A stretch of 6,540 bases of DNA from an uncultured Clostridia bacterium (GCA_947304365.1 CAMZAY010000064.1:1-6540), one strand, 5' to 3'; shown: positions 1-6,055, numbered from the stretch's first letter. Program-made: numbers and translations. The notes: generated by a model from the letters alone, not told the origin.

Positions 1-511
1 AGATCGCCGTGGAGATGTACATCCGGTCTTCCTGTGTTTTGCCGAACTCGGAGATGAGGGCGTTGTAGGGGGTGCAGTACATCGTCATAAACAGATAGAA
101 GAGGATCAGGAAGCCGAGCACCCATGCGATGTTGATGCCGCTGATGGCCCTGACGGGGGCGCAGAAGACGAGAACGGCGATCACCGCAAAGGGGATCGCG
201 GCGGCGCGCATGAAGGGGATCCTGCGGCCCTTGGGATTTTTGCTCCTGTCGGAAAGCGAGGCGATGAGCGGATCGGTGACCGCGTCAAAGATACGGCAGA
301 TAAATGCTATAAGTCCGAGTATGGTGAGTACGCCGAGGATGATAAGTCCCGGAGGCAGGTAGCTGACCGCGCCGTTAAGGGTGAGGTCGTCCTTGGTGGG
401 CAGATAGAAAGTCACGAGCCACGCGTTGATGATGCCGCCGAGGATCGACCAGCCCAGCTGACCGACCGCAAAGATCCGCATCTCTTTTTTGGTGAGGCGT
501 CTTGTTTTCAT
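1..511 (-). CDS. GPH-family (MFS_2) sugar-cation symporter, N-terminal 170 residues, runs off window
   Basis: Likely a secondary transporter importing a glycoside or oligosaccharide together with a cation across the cytoplasmic membrane. Translating the minus strand from ATG 511 gives 170 open codons to the window edge; the C-terminal part (family members are about 450-500 residues) is missing. Hydrophobic segments lie near residues 12-36, 54-73, 103-120 and 126-147. The family signature is clear in the loop after the second segment: Arg73, Asp76, TDP at 79-81, SDR at 87-89, GRR at 95-97 and PF at 99-100, the pattern of MelB/XynB-type GPH carriers. The start is supported by AGGGGG at 520-525, 8 bases upstream. 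A sigma-A promoter and a perfect inverted repeat precede it, so it is probably transcribed separately from the gene upstream. The substrate cannot be told from this fragment. Confidence 0.88.
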   Translation of the reverse strand, partial: MKTRRLTKKEMRIFAVGQLGWSILGGIINAWLVTFYLPTKDDLTLNGAVSYLPPGLIILGVLTILGLIAFICRIFDAVTDPLIASLSDRSKNPKGRRIPFMRAAAIPFAVIAVLVFCAPVRAISGINIAWVLGFLILFYLFMTMYCTPYNALISEFGKTQEDRMYISTAI

Positions 512-539
512 TGGTTTTTCCCCCTGTATTATTTCACGC

Positions 540-559
540 ATCCGTATAGGGATACGGAT
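540..559. promoter_or_regulatory. Perfect inverted repeat, candidate operator of the transporter gene
   Basis: ATCCGTAT and ATACGGAT form perfect 8-base arms around AGGG. The element lies just downstream of the predicted transcription start (about +7 to +26), where a bound repressor would block the polymerase. Sugar-transporter genes of this family are commonly controlled by dedicated repressors. No regulator gene is adjacent in the window except the Myb-like gene upstream. The same sequence could instead fold into a short RNA hairpin in the leader. Confidence 0.5.
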
Positions 560-572
560 CGTCTTACATTTT

Positions 573-601
573 ATTATAATACAGCATTCCCGTTTTGAAA
601 A
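573..601 (-). promoter_or_regulatory. Sigma-A promoter of the GPH transporter gene
   Basis: On the minus strand, TTTTCA (596-601) and a perfect TATAAT (573-578) are separated by 17 bases. Transcription would start near 565, leaving a leader of about 55 bases before ATG 511. The -35 box matches TTGACA at 4 of 6 positions. Confidence 0.7.
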
Positions 602-647
602 GAATTTTTTTAAAAACGGAGGGGGAAGTTAAGCGGCGCGTCAAAGG

Positions 648-1229
648 TCATTCCCCGCCGGCGAGGGAGGGGGAGCCGCCGCCCTTCGTTTCGCCCGCGG
701 CGGCAAGGCGCGAAGCGAGCTCGCGGTTGACGCTGCAGAGCTCGGCGAACATTGCGTGAAGCGCCATAAAGCGCTCGTGCTGCTCCTTAAGCGCCTCTGT
801 CAAGCGGGAGATCCGCTCCTCGTACCCGTCGGGAGGGACGTCCTTCTTTTCCGGTAAAGCGCAAACGGAGCCGCGCGCCGGCTTTGTCATTGAGCGGTAT
901 TTGTTCTGATACCTGAGCATCAGCTTGGCGTCGCCCTTGGCAAGCACGAACGCCGCGCTCCGTACGGAGCGGCCGCTTAACGTAAGCTCGTTCATGGCCC
1001 GCATGAGCTCGTCGGCCTCCTCGGGAGAGAAGGGGACAAAGCTTTCGGCGCTCATGCCCTTTTCCTTAAGCAGGGCGTAATAGCGGTTGCGCACGCTGTC
1101 GGGCTGTCTGCCCGTCATTTGCGCAAGCAGTCTGAACGCGCCCGAAAGCGAGCTGCCGTTCGCCTTGGCGCCCTGTGCAAGCTCCGTCAACAGAGCGTTT
1201 TCTTCATCCGACCAGCCTTTTCTTTTCAT
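648..1229 (-). CDS. Two-repeat Myb/SANT-like DNA-binding protein with C-terminal coiled coil
   Basis: Putative DNA-binding regulator of 193 residues. Repeat 1 (about 6-51) runs from Trp6 in WSDEEN to SVRNRYYALL. Repeat 2 (about 67-111) has the same outline, from FSPEEADELM to LMLRYQNKYR, so two helix-turn-helix units lie in tandem. This resembles the Myb/SANT-like domain of the RsfA/YlbO group of sporulation regulators, though similarity is too weak to claim orthology. Residues 136-176 are charged and helical, probably a coiled coil for oligomerisation; the tail is Gly/Ser rich. ATG 1229 is preceded in frame by TAG (1235-1233), which fixes the start, yet there is no convincing ribosome binding site. 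The gene lies 60 bases after spoVAC on the same strand and could share its transcript. A sigma-G-like -10 box (CATAATA, 1260-1266, minus strand) lies between them without a good -35. Confidence 0.72.
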   Translation of the reverse strand: MKRKGWSDEENALLTELAQGAKANGSSLSGAFRLLAQMTGRQPDSVRNRYYALLKEKGMSAESFVPFSPEEADELMRAMNELTLSGRSVRSAAFVLAKGDAKLMLRYQNKYRSMTKPARGSVCALPEKKDVPPDGYEERISRLTEALKEQHERFMALHAMFAELCSVNRELASRLAAAGETKGGGSPSLAGGE

Positions 1230-1289
1230 TTTCGACTACATGTATTGATGTTTTCAGATTATTATGATCTGCGCCAAAATATGCGCGGT

Positions 1290-1772
1290 TCACTTAAAAA
1301 ACGCGGCAAAATACGCGATCAGCCCCACCGCGGCGGAGCTCGTTATGCCGTACACGAGCACCGGCCCCGCGATGGAGAAAAGCTGCGCGCATACGCCCAT
1401 CACCACGCCCTCGCTCCTGTGCTCCATCGCAGGGGCGACGACGGAGTTGGAAAACCCCGTTATGGGCACGACGGAGCCGGCCCCCGCGAATCTGCCGAGC
1501 TTGTCGTAAACGCCCAGCCCGGTCAGCAGCGCCGCAATAAATATGAGCGTTACGGAAACGAACGCGGAGCGGCTTTCATCGTCGAGCTTCAAAAGCACCG
1601 TGCCCATATCCCCTATGAATTGCCCGAGACAGCATATTAGCCCGCCCGTAACGAAAGCGAGCAGGCATCTTAAAAGCACGCGGCTGCGCGGCATGCGCTC
1701 CTTGACCAGCTTTAGGTATTCCGCGTGCTCGGCCTTTTCGGCCTTTGTCAGTTTTCGCCTGGGTCTTGCCAT
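1290..1772 (-). CDS. spoVAC: Stage V sporulation protein AC (SpoVAC)
   Basis: Membrane protein of the SpoVA complex in the inner forespore membrane, which takes up dipicolinic acid (as its calcium chelate) during sporulation and releases it at germination; B. subtilis SpoVAC behaves as a mechanosensitive channel. The 160-residue product fits the family (about 150). Diagnostic stretches are GGLICCLGQ (43-51), ALLTGLGVYDKLGRFAGAGS (81-100), VVPITGFSNS (101-110) and EHRSEGVVMGV (117-127), all close to the Bacillus protein as I recall it. Likely membrane segments are 32-53, 70-88 and 133-156; the N-terminus is basic and cytosolic. The frame stays open upstream to 1973, but ATG 1772 has GGGGAG (1781-1786) 8 bases before it, and a longer start would overlap the rny promoter. 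spoVAD and spoVAE do not follow in this window; a Myb-like gene does. Confidence 0.95.
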   Translation of the reverse strand: MARPRRKLTKAEKAEHAEYLKLVKERMPRSRVLLRCLLAFVTGGLICCLGQFIGDMGTVLLKLDDESRSAFVSVTLIFIAALLTGLGVYDKLGRFAGAGSVVPITGFSNSVVAPAMEHRSEGVVMGVCAQLFSIAGPVLVYGITSSAAVGLIAYFAAFFK

Positions 1773-1829
1773 TTCGATCTCTCCCCGTCTTTTTTCCTTC
1801 CGTTCAAGTATCTGCAAACGGACGAAAAT

Positions 1830-1859
1830 TATTAGGGAAACGCCGTTAACTATATATAT
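1830..1859 (-). promoter_or_regulatory. Weak candidate sigma-G promoter for spoVAC
   Basis: On the minus strand, ATATA (1855-1859) and CCTAATA (1830-1836) are 18 bases apart. They match the forespore sigma-G pattern (-35 GHATR, -10 CATNHTA) at 4 of 5 and 6 of 7 positions. Position and leader length (about 50 bases) are plausible and spoVA genes are sigma-G dependent in Bacillus. However, the -35 falls in a TA-dinucleotide run (1851-1860), where such a match is easy to get by chance. Confidence 0.35.
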
Positions 1860-1895
1860 ATTTTTCGATGCGGCGGAAAATCGAACAATTGCTTC

Positions 1896-1924
1896 TTGAC
1901 GAAAGGGACTTATTACATTATAAT
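1896..1924 (+). promoter_or_regulatory. Sigma-A promoter of rny
   Basis: TTGACG (1896-1901) and a perfect TATAAT (1919-1924) are separated by exactly 17 bases, close to the ideal sigma-A promoter. Transcription should begin near 1931, giving a leader of about 70 bases that contains a small hairpin (ATACC 1939-1943 with GGTAT 1951-1955). The promoter lies downstream of ATG 1868, so that ATG would not be on this transcript. Confidence 0.85.
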
Positions 1925-1985
1925 TATTTAGAATGTCTATACCCTGGGTCGGTATGGCTGATCGGGGCGGCATATTATATAGATC

Positions 1986-1990
1986 GGAGG
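1986..1990 (+). promoter_or_regulatory. Ribosome binding site that fixes the TTG start of rny
   Basis: GGAGG lies 9 bases upstream of TTG 2000. No comparable site precedes ATG 1868. It supports the shorter protein, which begins directly at the membrane anchor. Confidence 0.85.
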
Positions 1991-1999
1991 AAAACAGTT

Positions 2000-3550
2000 T
2001 TGAACTGGTGGCATTATCTGCTGATCCTCGCCGGTATCCTCGTCGGATGCGGCATAGGAGCAGTGATCGGGTATTATTACAGACGGAACATCGCAGAGGC
2101 TAAAACGGCCAAAGCGGAAGATGCGGTAAAGCGAATGATCGACGATGCGCAGAAGCGCGCCGAAACTCTGAAGAAAGAAACCATTCTCGAAGCAAAGGAA
2201 GAGGTTTATCGCATAAAGACAGAGCAGGAGAGGGAGAACAAGGAACGCAGGAACGAAGTCCAGCGCGCCGAGCGCCGTCTCCAGCAAAGGGAAGAAAGCT
2301 TTGATAAAAAGCTTGAAGGCATCGAAAAGCGTGAGGAGCAGCTGAATCAGCGCACCAAGGAGATCGAGAAGCTCGAGGTCTCCGCGAAGGAGCTTTTCGA
2401 GAAGCAGAAGGGTGAGTTTGAGCGCGTCGCCTCCATGACGAGCGACGAAGCAAAGGCGATCATCCTGAACAACGCGGAGAAGGAAGCCCGCCACGATGCG
2501 ACGCTCATGATCCGCGATATCGAGTCCAAGGCCAAGGCCGAGGCGGACAGGCGCGCGGTCAACATAATCGCTTCCGCCATACAGCGCTGCGCGGCGGATC
2601 ACGTTGCAGAGACCACGATCAGCGTAGTGCCCCTTCCCAATGACGAGATGAAGGGCCGCATAATCGGCCGCGAGGGAAGGAACATCAGGACCCTTGAAAC
2701 GGCGACCGGCGTCGATCTCATAATCGACGATACTCCCGAGGCGGTCATCCTCTCCGGCTTCGATCCCGTAAGGCGAGAGGTCGCAAGGATCGCGCTCGAG
2801 AAGCTCATACTCGACGGGCGTATCCATCCCGCCAGGATAGAGGAAATGGTCGAAAAGGCCAGGAAGGAAGTCGACAATCAGATCCGCGAAGCGGGCGAAT
2901 CAGCCATCTTCGAGGTCGGTATCCACGGCCTGCATCATGAGCTTGTAAGGCTTCTCGGCCGCTTGAGGTACCGCACCAGCTACGGTCAGAACGTGCTGAA
3001 GCACAGCATCGAGGTCGCGCATCTCGCGGGACTCATGGCTGTTGAGCTCGGCGTGAACGTGCAGCTTGCGAAGCGCGCGGGTCTGCTTCACGATATAGGC
3101 AAGGCCGTCGATCATGAGGTCGAGGGCAGCCACGCCACCATCGGCGCGGATCTTGCCAAAAAGTACCGCGAGAACAACCAGATCGTCCATGCGATACTCG
3201 CCCATCACGGCGACGTGGAGCCCAATACGGTCGAAGCGGTTCTCGTTCAGGCGGCGGACGCGATCAGCGCGGCCCGTCCCGGCGCAAGGCGCGAAACGCT
3301 TGAGAATTACATCAAGCGCCTTGAAAAGCTGGAGGAGATCGCCAATTCCTTCGAGGGCGTCGACAAGGTCTTTGCCATTCAGGCCGGCCGCGAGGTCCGC
3401 ATAATGGTCAAGCCCGAGAACGTGAACGACGCCGATACGATACTCCTTGCGAAGGACATCGTAAAGCGCATAGAGTCCGAGCTTGAGTATCCCGGTCAGA
3501 TCAAGGTCAACGTCATTCGCGAGACAAGGGCGGTCGAGTTCGCCAAATAA
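2000..3550 (+). CDS. rny: Ribonuclease Y
   Basis: Membrane-anchored endoribonuclease that starts decay of many mRNAs in Firmicutes and is a core of the degradosome-like network. From TTG 2000 the product has 516 residues, close to the 520 of B. subtilis RNase Y. Order of parts: a membrane anchor at about 5-26; a long charged coiled coil at about 30-200 for dimerisation; a KH RNA-binding domain with its GXXG loop as GREG at 223-226; an HD domain with the metal-binding pair His364-Asp365 in HDIGKAVDHE (B. subtilis His368-Asp369); and the conserved C-terminal region ending VNVIRETRAVEFAK. ATG 1868 in the same frame would add 44 residues, mostly unlike a membrane anchor and spanning the promoter, so I reject it. 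The gene is divergent from spoVAC; ymdB, which often follows rny, is absent here. Confidence 0.97.
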   Translation: MNWWHYLLILAGILVGCGIGAVIGYYYRRNIAEAKTAKAEDAVKRMIDDAQKRAETLKKETILEAKEEVYRIKTEQERENKERRNEVQRAERRLQQREESFDKKLEGIEKREEQLNQRTKEIEKLEVSAKELFEKQKGEFERVASMTSDEAKAIILNNAEKEARHDATLMIRDIESKAKAEADRRAVNIIASAIQRCAADHVAETTISVVPLPNDEMKGRIIGREGRNIRTLETATGVDLIIDDTPEAVILSGFDPVRREVARIALEKLILDGRIHPARIEEMVEKARKEVDNQIREAGESAIFEVGIHGLHHELVRLLGRLRYRTSYGQNVLKHSIEVAHLAGLMAVELGVNVQLAKRAGLLHDIGKAVDHEVEGSHATIGADLAKKYRENNQIVHAILAHHGDVEPNTVEAVLVQAADAISAARPGARRETLENYIKRLEKLEEIANSFEGVDKVFAIQAGREVRIMVKPENVNDADTILLAKDIVKRIESELEYPGQIKVNVIRETRAVEFAK

Positions 3551-3566
3551 AATTGTTCGCAACACG

Positions 3567-3597
3567 GCCCCCTGCCGGCAAGGCTGGGGGCTTCACT
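3567..3597 (+). terminator. GC-rich hairpin after rny, possible weak terminator or processing site
   Basis: GCCCCC (3567-3572) pairs with GGGGGC (3586-3591). Inside, after a T-T mismatch, GCC pairs with GGC around a GGCAA loop. The bases that follow are only moderately T-rich (TTCACTCTTTATT), so termination may be partial and the dipeptidase gene may be read through from rny. The core resembles a second GC-rich palindrome near 653-677. Confidence 0.5.
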
Positions 3598-3617
3598 CTT
3601 TATTCGGAGCGCAAAAC

Positions 3618-3622
3618 GGAGG
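3618..3622 (+). promoter_or_regulatory. Ribosome binding site that fixes the GTG start of the dipeptidase
   Basis: GGAGG lies 5 bases before GTG 3628, where the conserved N-terminus begins. The alternative TTG at 3553 would put the hairpin at 3567-3591 inside the coding region and has no such site. Confidence 0.8.
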
Positions 3623-3627
3623 ACACC

Positions 3628-4545
3628 GTGTTTTTTGCAGACGGGCACTGTGATTTTTTATACGGCATGGTAAACGACGGGTACGATTTAAAATACCCCG
3701 TCGGGCGTCAGTCCGTATCGCTCGGCAGGCTGAAGGCGGGCGGAGTCAAGCTGCAGCTTTTTGCCGCGTGGATGGACGTAAAGCACCGCCGCGGCTTCCT
3801 GAGCCAGTTCATGAGCATGGCGGACGCGTTCGAAAGGATGATAGACGCCAATCCGGAGCTCGTTAAGCTTACCCCCGATTTCGACGTGAACGGCGATAAG
3901 ATCGCCGTGCTGCTCACTATCGAGGGCGGCGAGGCCGTCGAGGGCTGGGACGACATACTCCGCTCGGTGCACCGGATGGGCGCGAAAGCCATGACGCTCA
4001 CATGGAACACGCGGAACGAGCTTGCCAGCCCCGCGCTCAAAAAAGACAGGAAGGGCCTTACCTTTTTGGGAAGGGAGATCGTCCGCGAAATGGGCCGCAT
4101 AGGCATGGCGGTGGACGTTTCGCATCTTAACGACGAGGGGATCGACGACGTGCTTGAAGAGGACGTCAAGGTGTTCGCCTCGCACTCGAATTCCCGCGCG
4201 GTGTTTTATTCGCCCCGCTCGCTCGCGGACGAGCATATCCGCGCCATAGCCCAAAGGGGCGGCACAGTGGGCGTAAACTTCTATCATAAGCAGCTCTGCG
4301 AAGGGCGCTCGGCAAGCATAAACGATATCGTCCGCCATGCGGAGCATATACTTGAGGTGGGCGGCGAGGACTGCCTTGCGATCGGCTCCGATTTCGACGG
4401 CATGGGCCGCTACCCCATAGGGCTGGAGGATCCCTCCGGACTGCCCCTTCTCGGCGAAGCTATGAAGGAGGCCGGCATCACGGGGGAGGCGCTTGAAAAG
4501 GCGTGCTGGAAGAACCTGATGCGCTTTGCCAAATCGCTCGTCTGA
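3628..4545 (+). CDS. Zinc dipeptidase, M19 (renal/membrane dipeptidase-like) family
   Basis: Cytosolic metal-dependent hydrolase of the amidohydrolase fold, expected to split dipeptides, possibly also D-residue-containing ones. The 305-residue product fits bacterial M19 enzymes. All expected metal ligands are visible: His7 and Asp9 in ADGHCD, the bridging Glu99 in IEGGE, His166 in VDVSH, His186 in ASHSNSR, and Asp255 in IGSDFDG. Arg197 in SPRSLADEHIRAIA fits the substrate-binding arginine position. The human enzyme's His in its TLTHS motif is replaced by Trp126 (TLTWNTRNE), a form I recall as usual in Firmicute members. There is no signal peptide or anchor, so despite the family name it should be cytosolic. 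GTG 3628 is preferred because of its ribosome binding site. It lies 77 bases after rny on the same strand and has no clear promoter of its own. Confidence 0.92.
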   Translation: MFFADGHCDFLYGMVNDGYDLKYPVGRQSVSLGRLKAGGVKLQLFAAWMDVKHRRGFLSQFMSMADAFERMIDANPELVKLTPDFDVNGDKIAVLLTIEGGEAVEGWDDILRSVHRMGAKAMTLTWNTRNELASPALKKDRKGLTFLGREIVREMGRIGMAVDVSHLNDEGIDDVLEEDVKVFASHSNSRAVFYSPRSLADEHIRAIAQRGGTVGVNFYHKQLCEGRSASINDIVRHAEHILEVGGEDCLAIGSDFDGMGRYPIGLEDPSGLPLLGEAMKEAGITGEALEKACWKNLMRFAKSLV

Positions 4546-4554
4546 ACGCGAAAT

Positions 4555-4587
4555 AAATCGATTTGTATCGGATTTGCCTTATTTTTT
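4555..4587 (+). terminator. Candidate rho-independent terminator of the dipeptidase gene
   Basis: AAATCGAT (4555-4562) pairs with ATC (4567-4569) and GATTT (4571-4575) around a TTGT loop with one bulged G. T-rich bases follow, including six T at 4582-4587. The stem is AT-rich and the T run begins several bases after it, so it is weak as a terminator, but it is in the right place. Confidence 0.4.
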
Positions 4588-4589
4588 AG

Positions 4590-4618
4590 TGGATATATCC
4601 ATATTGCGGTGCTATAAT
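4590..4618 (+). promoter_or_regulatory. Extended -10 promoter of the VTC/DUF4956 operon with overlapping palindrome
   Basis: TATAAT (4613-4618) is preceded by TGC, an extended -10 element. The -35 at 17 bases distance is TGGATA (4590-4595), matching 4 of 6 positions. TGGATATATCCA (4590-4601) is a perfect 12-base palindrome that covers the -35 and part of the spacer, so it is a candidate repressor or activator site. Transcription would start near 4625, leaving a leader of about 40 bases. Confidence 0.68.
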
Positions 4619-4664
4619 TCTATAAGAAAAGGGGACTACCCGGTTTTTTGCGGAAGGTAACACG

Positions 4665-5366
4665 ATGTTGCGCTACGTATTTGAACGAAAAGAGATCAAA
4701 TACATATTGACGAAACAGCAGCGGGACGGCCTGCTCGAGCTTGTTGAGGGCAGGATGCAGCCCGACGAGTACGGCGTTACGCGGATATGCAATATCTATT
4801 ACGATAACGATACTTTCCGCGTCATCCGCGAATCCATCGAAAAGCCCAAATATAAGGAAAAGCTCCGCCTGAGGACTTACGGCGTGCCGTCGGACTCGAC
4901 TCCCGCGTTCGTCGAGCTCAAGAAAAAGCTGAACGGCATCGTTTACAAAAGGCGGGTCACAATGCCCTACTCCGATGCGCTGCGCTTTTTGAGCCGCGGC
5001 GGATACCCGGGGGAGCATACCCAGATCAGAAAGGAGATCGAATGGGTGCTCGAGTCAAAGCCCGACCTCAAGCCCGTCATAGCGCTGTGCTACGACAGGC
5101 AGGCATACTTCGGCTGTGAGGATCCGGAGCTGCGCATGACCCTCGATACCAATATAAACTACCGCCTCACGGATATCGACTTAAGGAACGGCTCCTACGG
5201 CGATACGCTGATAGACGGCAGCACCTACATACTCGAACTCAAAACGAACGGCGCGATGCCGCTTTGGCTCGCGGAGGCGTTCGACAAGCTGAGGATCTAT
5301 CCCGGCTCCTACACAAAGTACGGGAACGCATATAAAAAACTGCTTACGGAGGGTTATCTCGAATGA
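4665..5366 (+). CDS. VTC-domain polyphosphate polymerase
   Basis: Member of the VTC family (triphosphate tunnel fold), whose yeast member Vtc4 makes inorganic polyphosphate from ATP. The 233-residue product is essentially the catalytic domain alone, with no SPX domain or membrane segment. Basic and acidic residues lining the tunnel can be seen: EIKY with Lys12, IYYDND (44-49), KLRLR with Lys66/Arg68/Arg70, FVELKKK with Glu84 and Lys86, KRR at 95-97, Arg145, LRMTLD (156-161), ELKTNG with Glu191 and Lys193, and SYTKY with Lys218. These fit the pattern of Vtc4 catalytic residues from memory; I could not align them. ATG 4665 has an AAGG site 7 bases upstream. Its stop overlaps the start of the DUF4956 gene (ATGA), implying coupled translation and a joint function. 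CYTH-type phosphatase activity would be the alternative for this fold. Confidence 0.9.
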   Translation: MLRYVFERKEIKYILTKQQRDGLLELVEGRMQPDEYGVTRICNIYYDNDTFRVIRESIEKPKYKEKLRLRTYGVPSDSTPAFVELKKKLNGIVYKRRVTMPYSDALRFLSRGGYPGEHTQIRKEIEWVLESKPDLKPVIALCYDRQAYFGCEDPELRMTLDTNINYRLTDIDLRNGSYGDTLIDGSTYILELKTNGAMPLWLAEAFDKLRIYPGSYTKYGNAYKKLLTEGYLE

Positions 5367-6055
5367 TATCTGACGGTATTTTCACAAGTCTTCTGCTTCA
5401 CGACGGCTATATTGTGCCCAACGCCCTGCTGATCGCCGCCTGCTGCGGCGCGGCGCTCGTGCTCGGCTTTGTCGTATCGCTGCTCTACATGTACAGAAAC
5501 AGCTACAATAAGGGCTTCGCAACGGCGCTCGTGCTGCTGCCCGCGGTCGTCGCGGCGGTCGTCGCGGTCGTCAACGGCAATATAGGCATAGGCATCGCGA
5601 TAGGCGGCGCGTTCGGTCTCGTCAGGTTCCGTTCGGCGCCCGACACCGCAAGGGATATACTTGCGATATTCCTCGCAATGGCGGCGGGCCTTATCTGCGG
5701 CTCCGGCTATTTGCTGCTTGCCGCATGCGTGGTGCTCTTCATCTGCGCGGTAGGCTTCATACTGCTCAAGGTCGGCTACGGCAGCAAGTCCCTTTCAAAG
5801 AGGGAGCTTCGCATCACCGTGCCGGAGGGCATGGATTACGACGGCGCGTTCGACGATATCTTCAGGCAGTACGCCTCCTCCTGCGAGCTTGAAAGGGTCA
5901 AGACCACCAACATGGGCAGTCTGTTCAGGCTTTATTACAGCATCACCCTCAAGGATCCCAAAAAGGAGCGCGAGATGATCGACGCCCTCCGCGTGAGGAA
6001 CGGCAATCTTGAGATCGTCTGCGGCATAGTCGACAACTCAAAGCCCGAGCTTTGA
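5363..6055 (+). CDS. DUF4956 integral membrane protein, partner of the VTC polymerase
   Basis: Membrane protein of 230 residues with unknown biochemical role. Hydrophobic segments lie at about 19-43, 52-70, 72-86 (glycine-rich), 98-113 and 115-136; a soluble, probably cytosolic domain follows at 145-230. The signature GGAFGLVRFRSAPDTARDI (81-99) is the conserved block of DUF4956 proteins. The start codon overlaps the VTC stop by four bases, with GGAGGG 9 bases upstream, so the two are made together. VTC and DUF4956 genes are often paired in bacteria. I infer that this protein anchors the polymerase or passes the polyphosphate chain across the membrane, as the membrane part of the yeast VTC complex does, but no such activity is shown by the sequence. 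The operon ends at the terminator right after this gene. Confidence 0.9.
   Translation: MISDGIFTSLLLHDGYIVPNALLIAACCGAALVLGFVVSLLYMYRNSYNKGFATALVLLPAVVAAVVAVVNGNIGIGIAIGGAFGLVRFRSAPDTARDILAIFLAMAAGLICGSGYLLLAACVVLFICAVGFILLKVGYGSKSLSKRELRITVPEGMDYDGAFDDIFRQYASSCELERVKTTNMGSLFRLYYSITLKDPKKEREMIDALRVRNGNLEIVCGIVDNSKPEL

Noticed and set aside
512..647. Possible small gene or terminator between the Myb-like gene and the transporter gene
   Set aside because: No open frame with a binding site is visible and no clear stem followed by T; only the promoter and the inverted repeat could be supported.
1119..1640. 173-codon open frame on the plus strand across the Myb-like and spoVAC genes
   Set aside because: It is rich in Arg and His and overlaps two genes with clear homology or domain structure on the other strand.
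1851..1860. TA dinucleotide run as a phase-variable repeat
   Set aside because: Only five units, in an AT-rich control region; too short to suggest phase variation.
1773..1973. N-terminal extension of SpoVAC up to 1973
   Set aside because: ATG 1772 has a well-spaced GGGGAG site and fits the family length; the extension would run through the rny promoter and has no family similarity.
1937..2827. Long 296-codon open frame on the minus strand opposite rny
   Set aside because: It lies fully antisense to the conserved rny coding region, has low-complexity leucine/aspartate content typical of an antisense shadow, and resembles no family.
3553..3627. Earlier TTG start of the dipeptidase at 3553
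   Set aside because: No binding site precedes it, it would encode the hairpin sequence, and the conserved ADGHCD motif begins right after GTG 3628.
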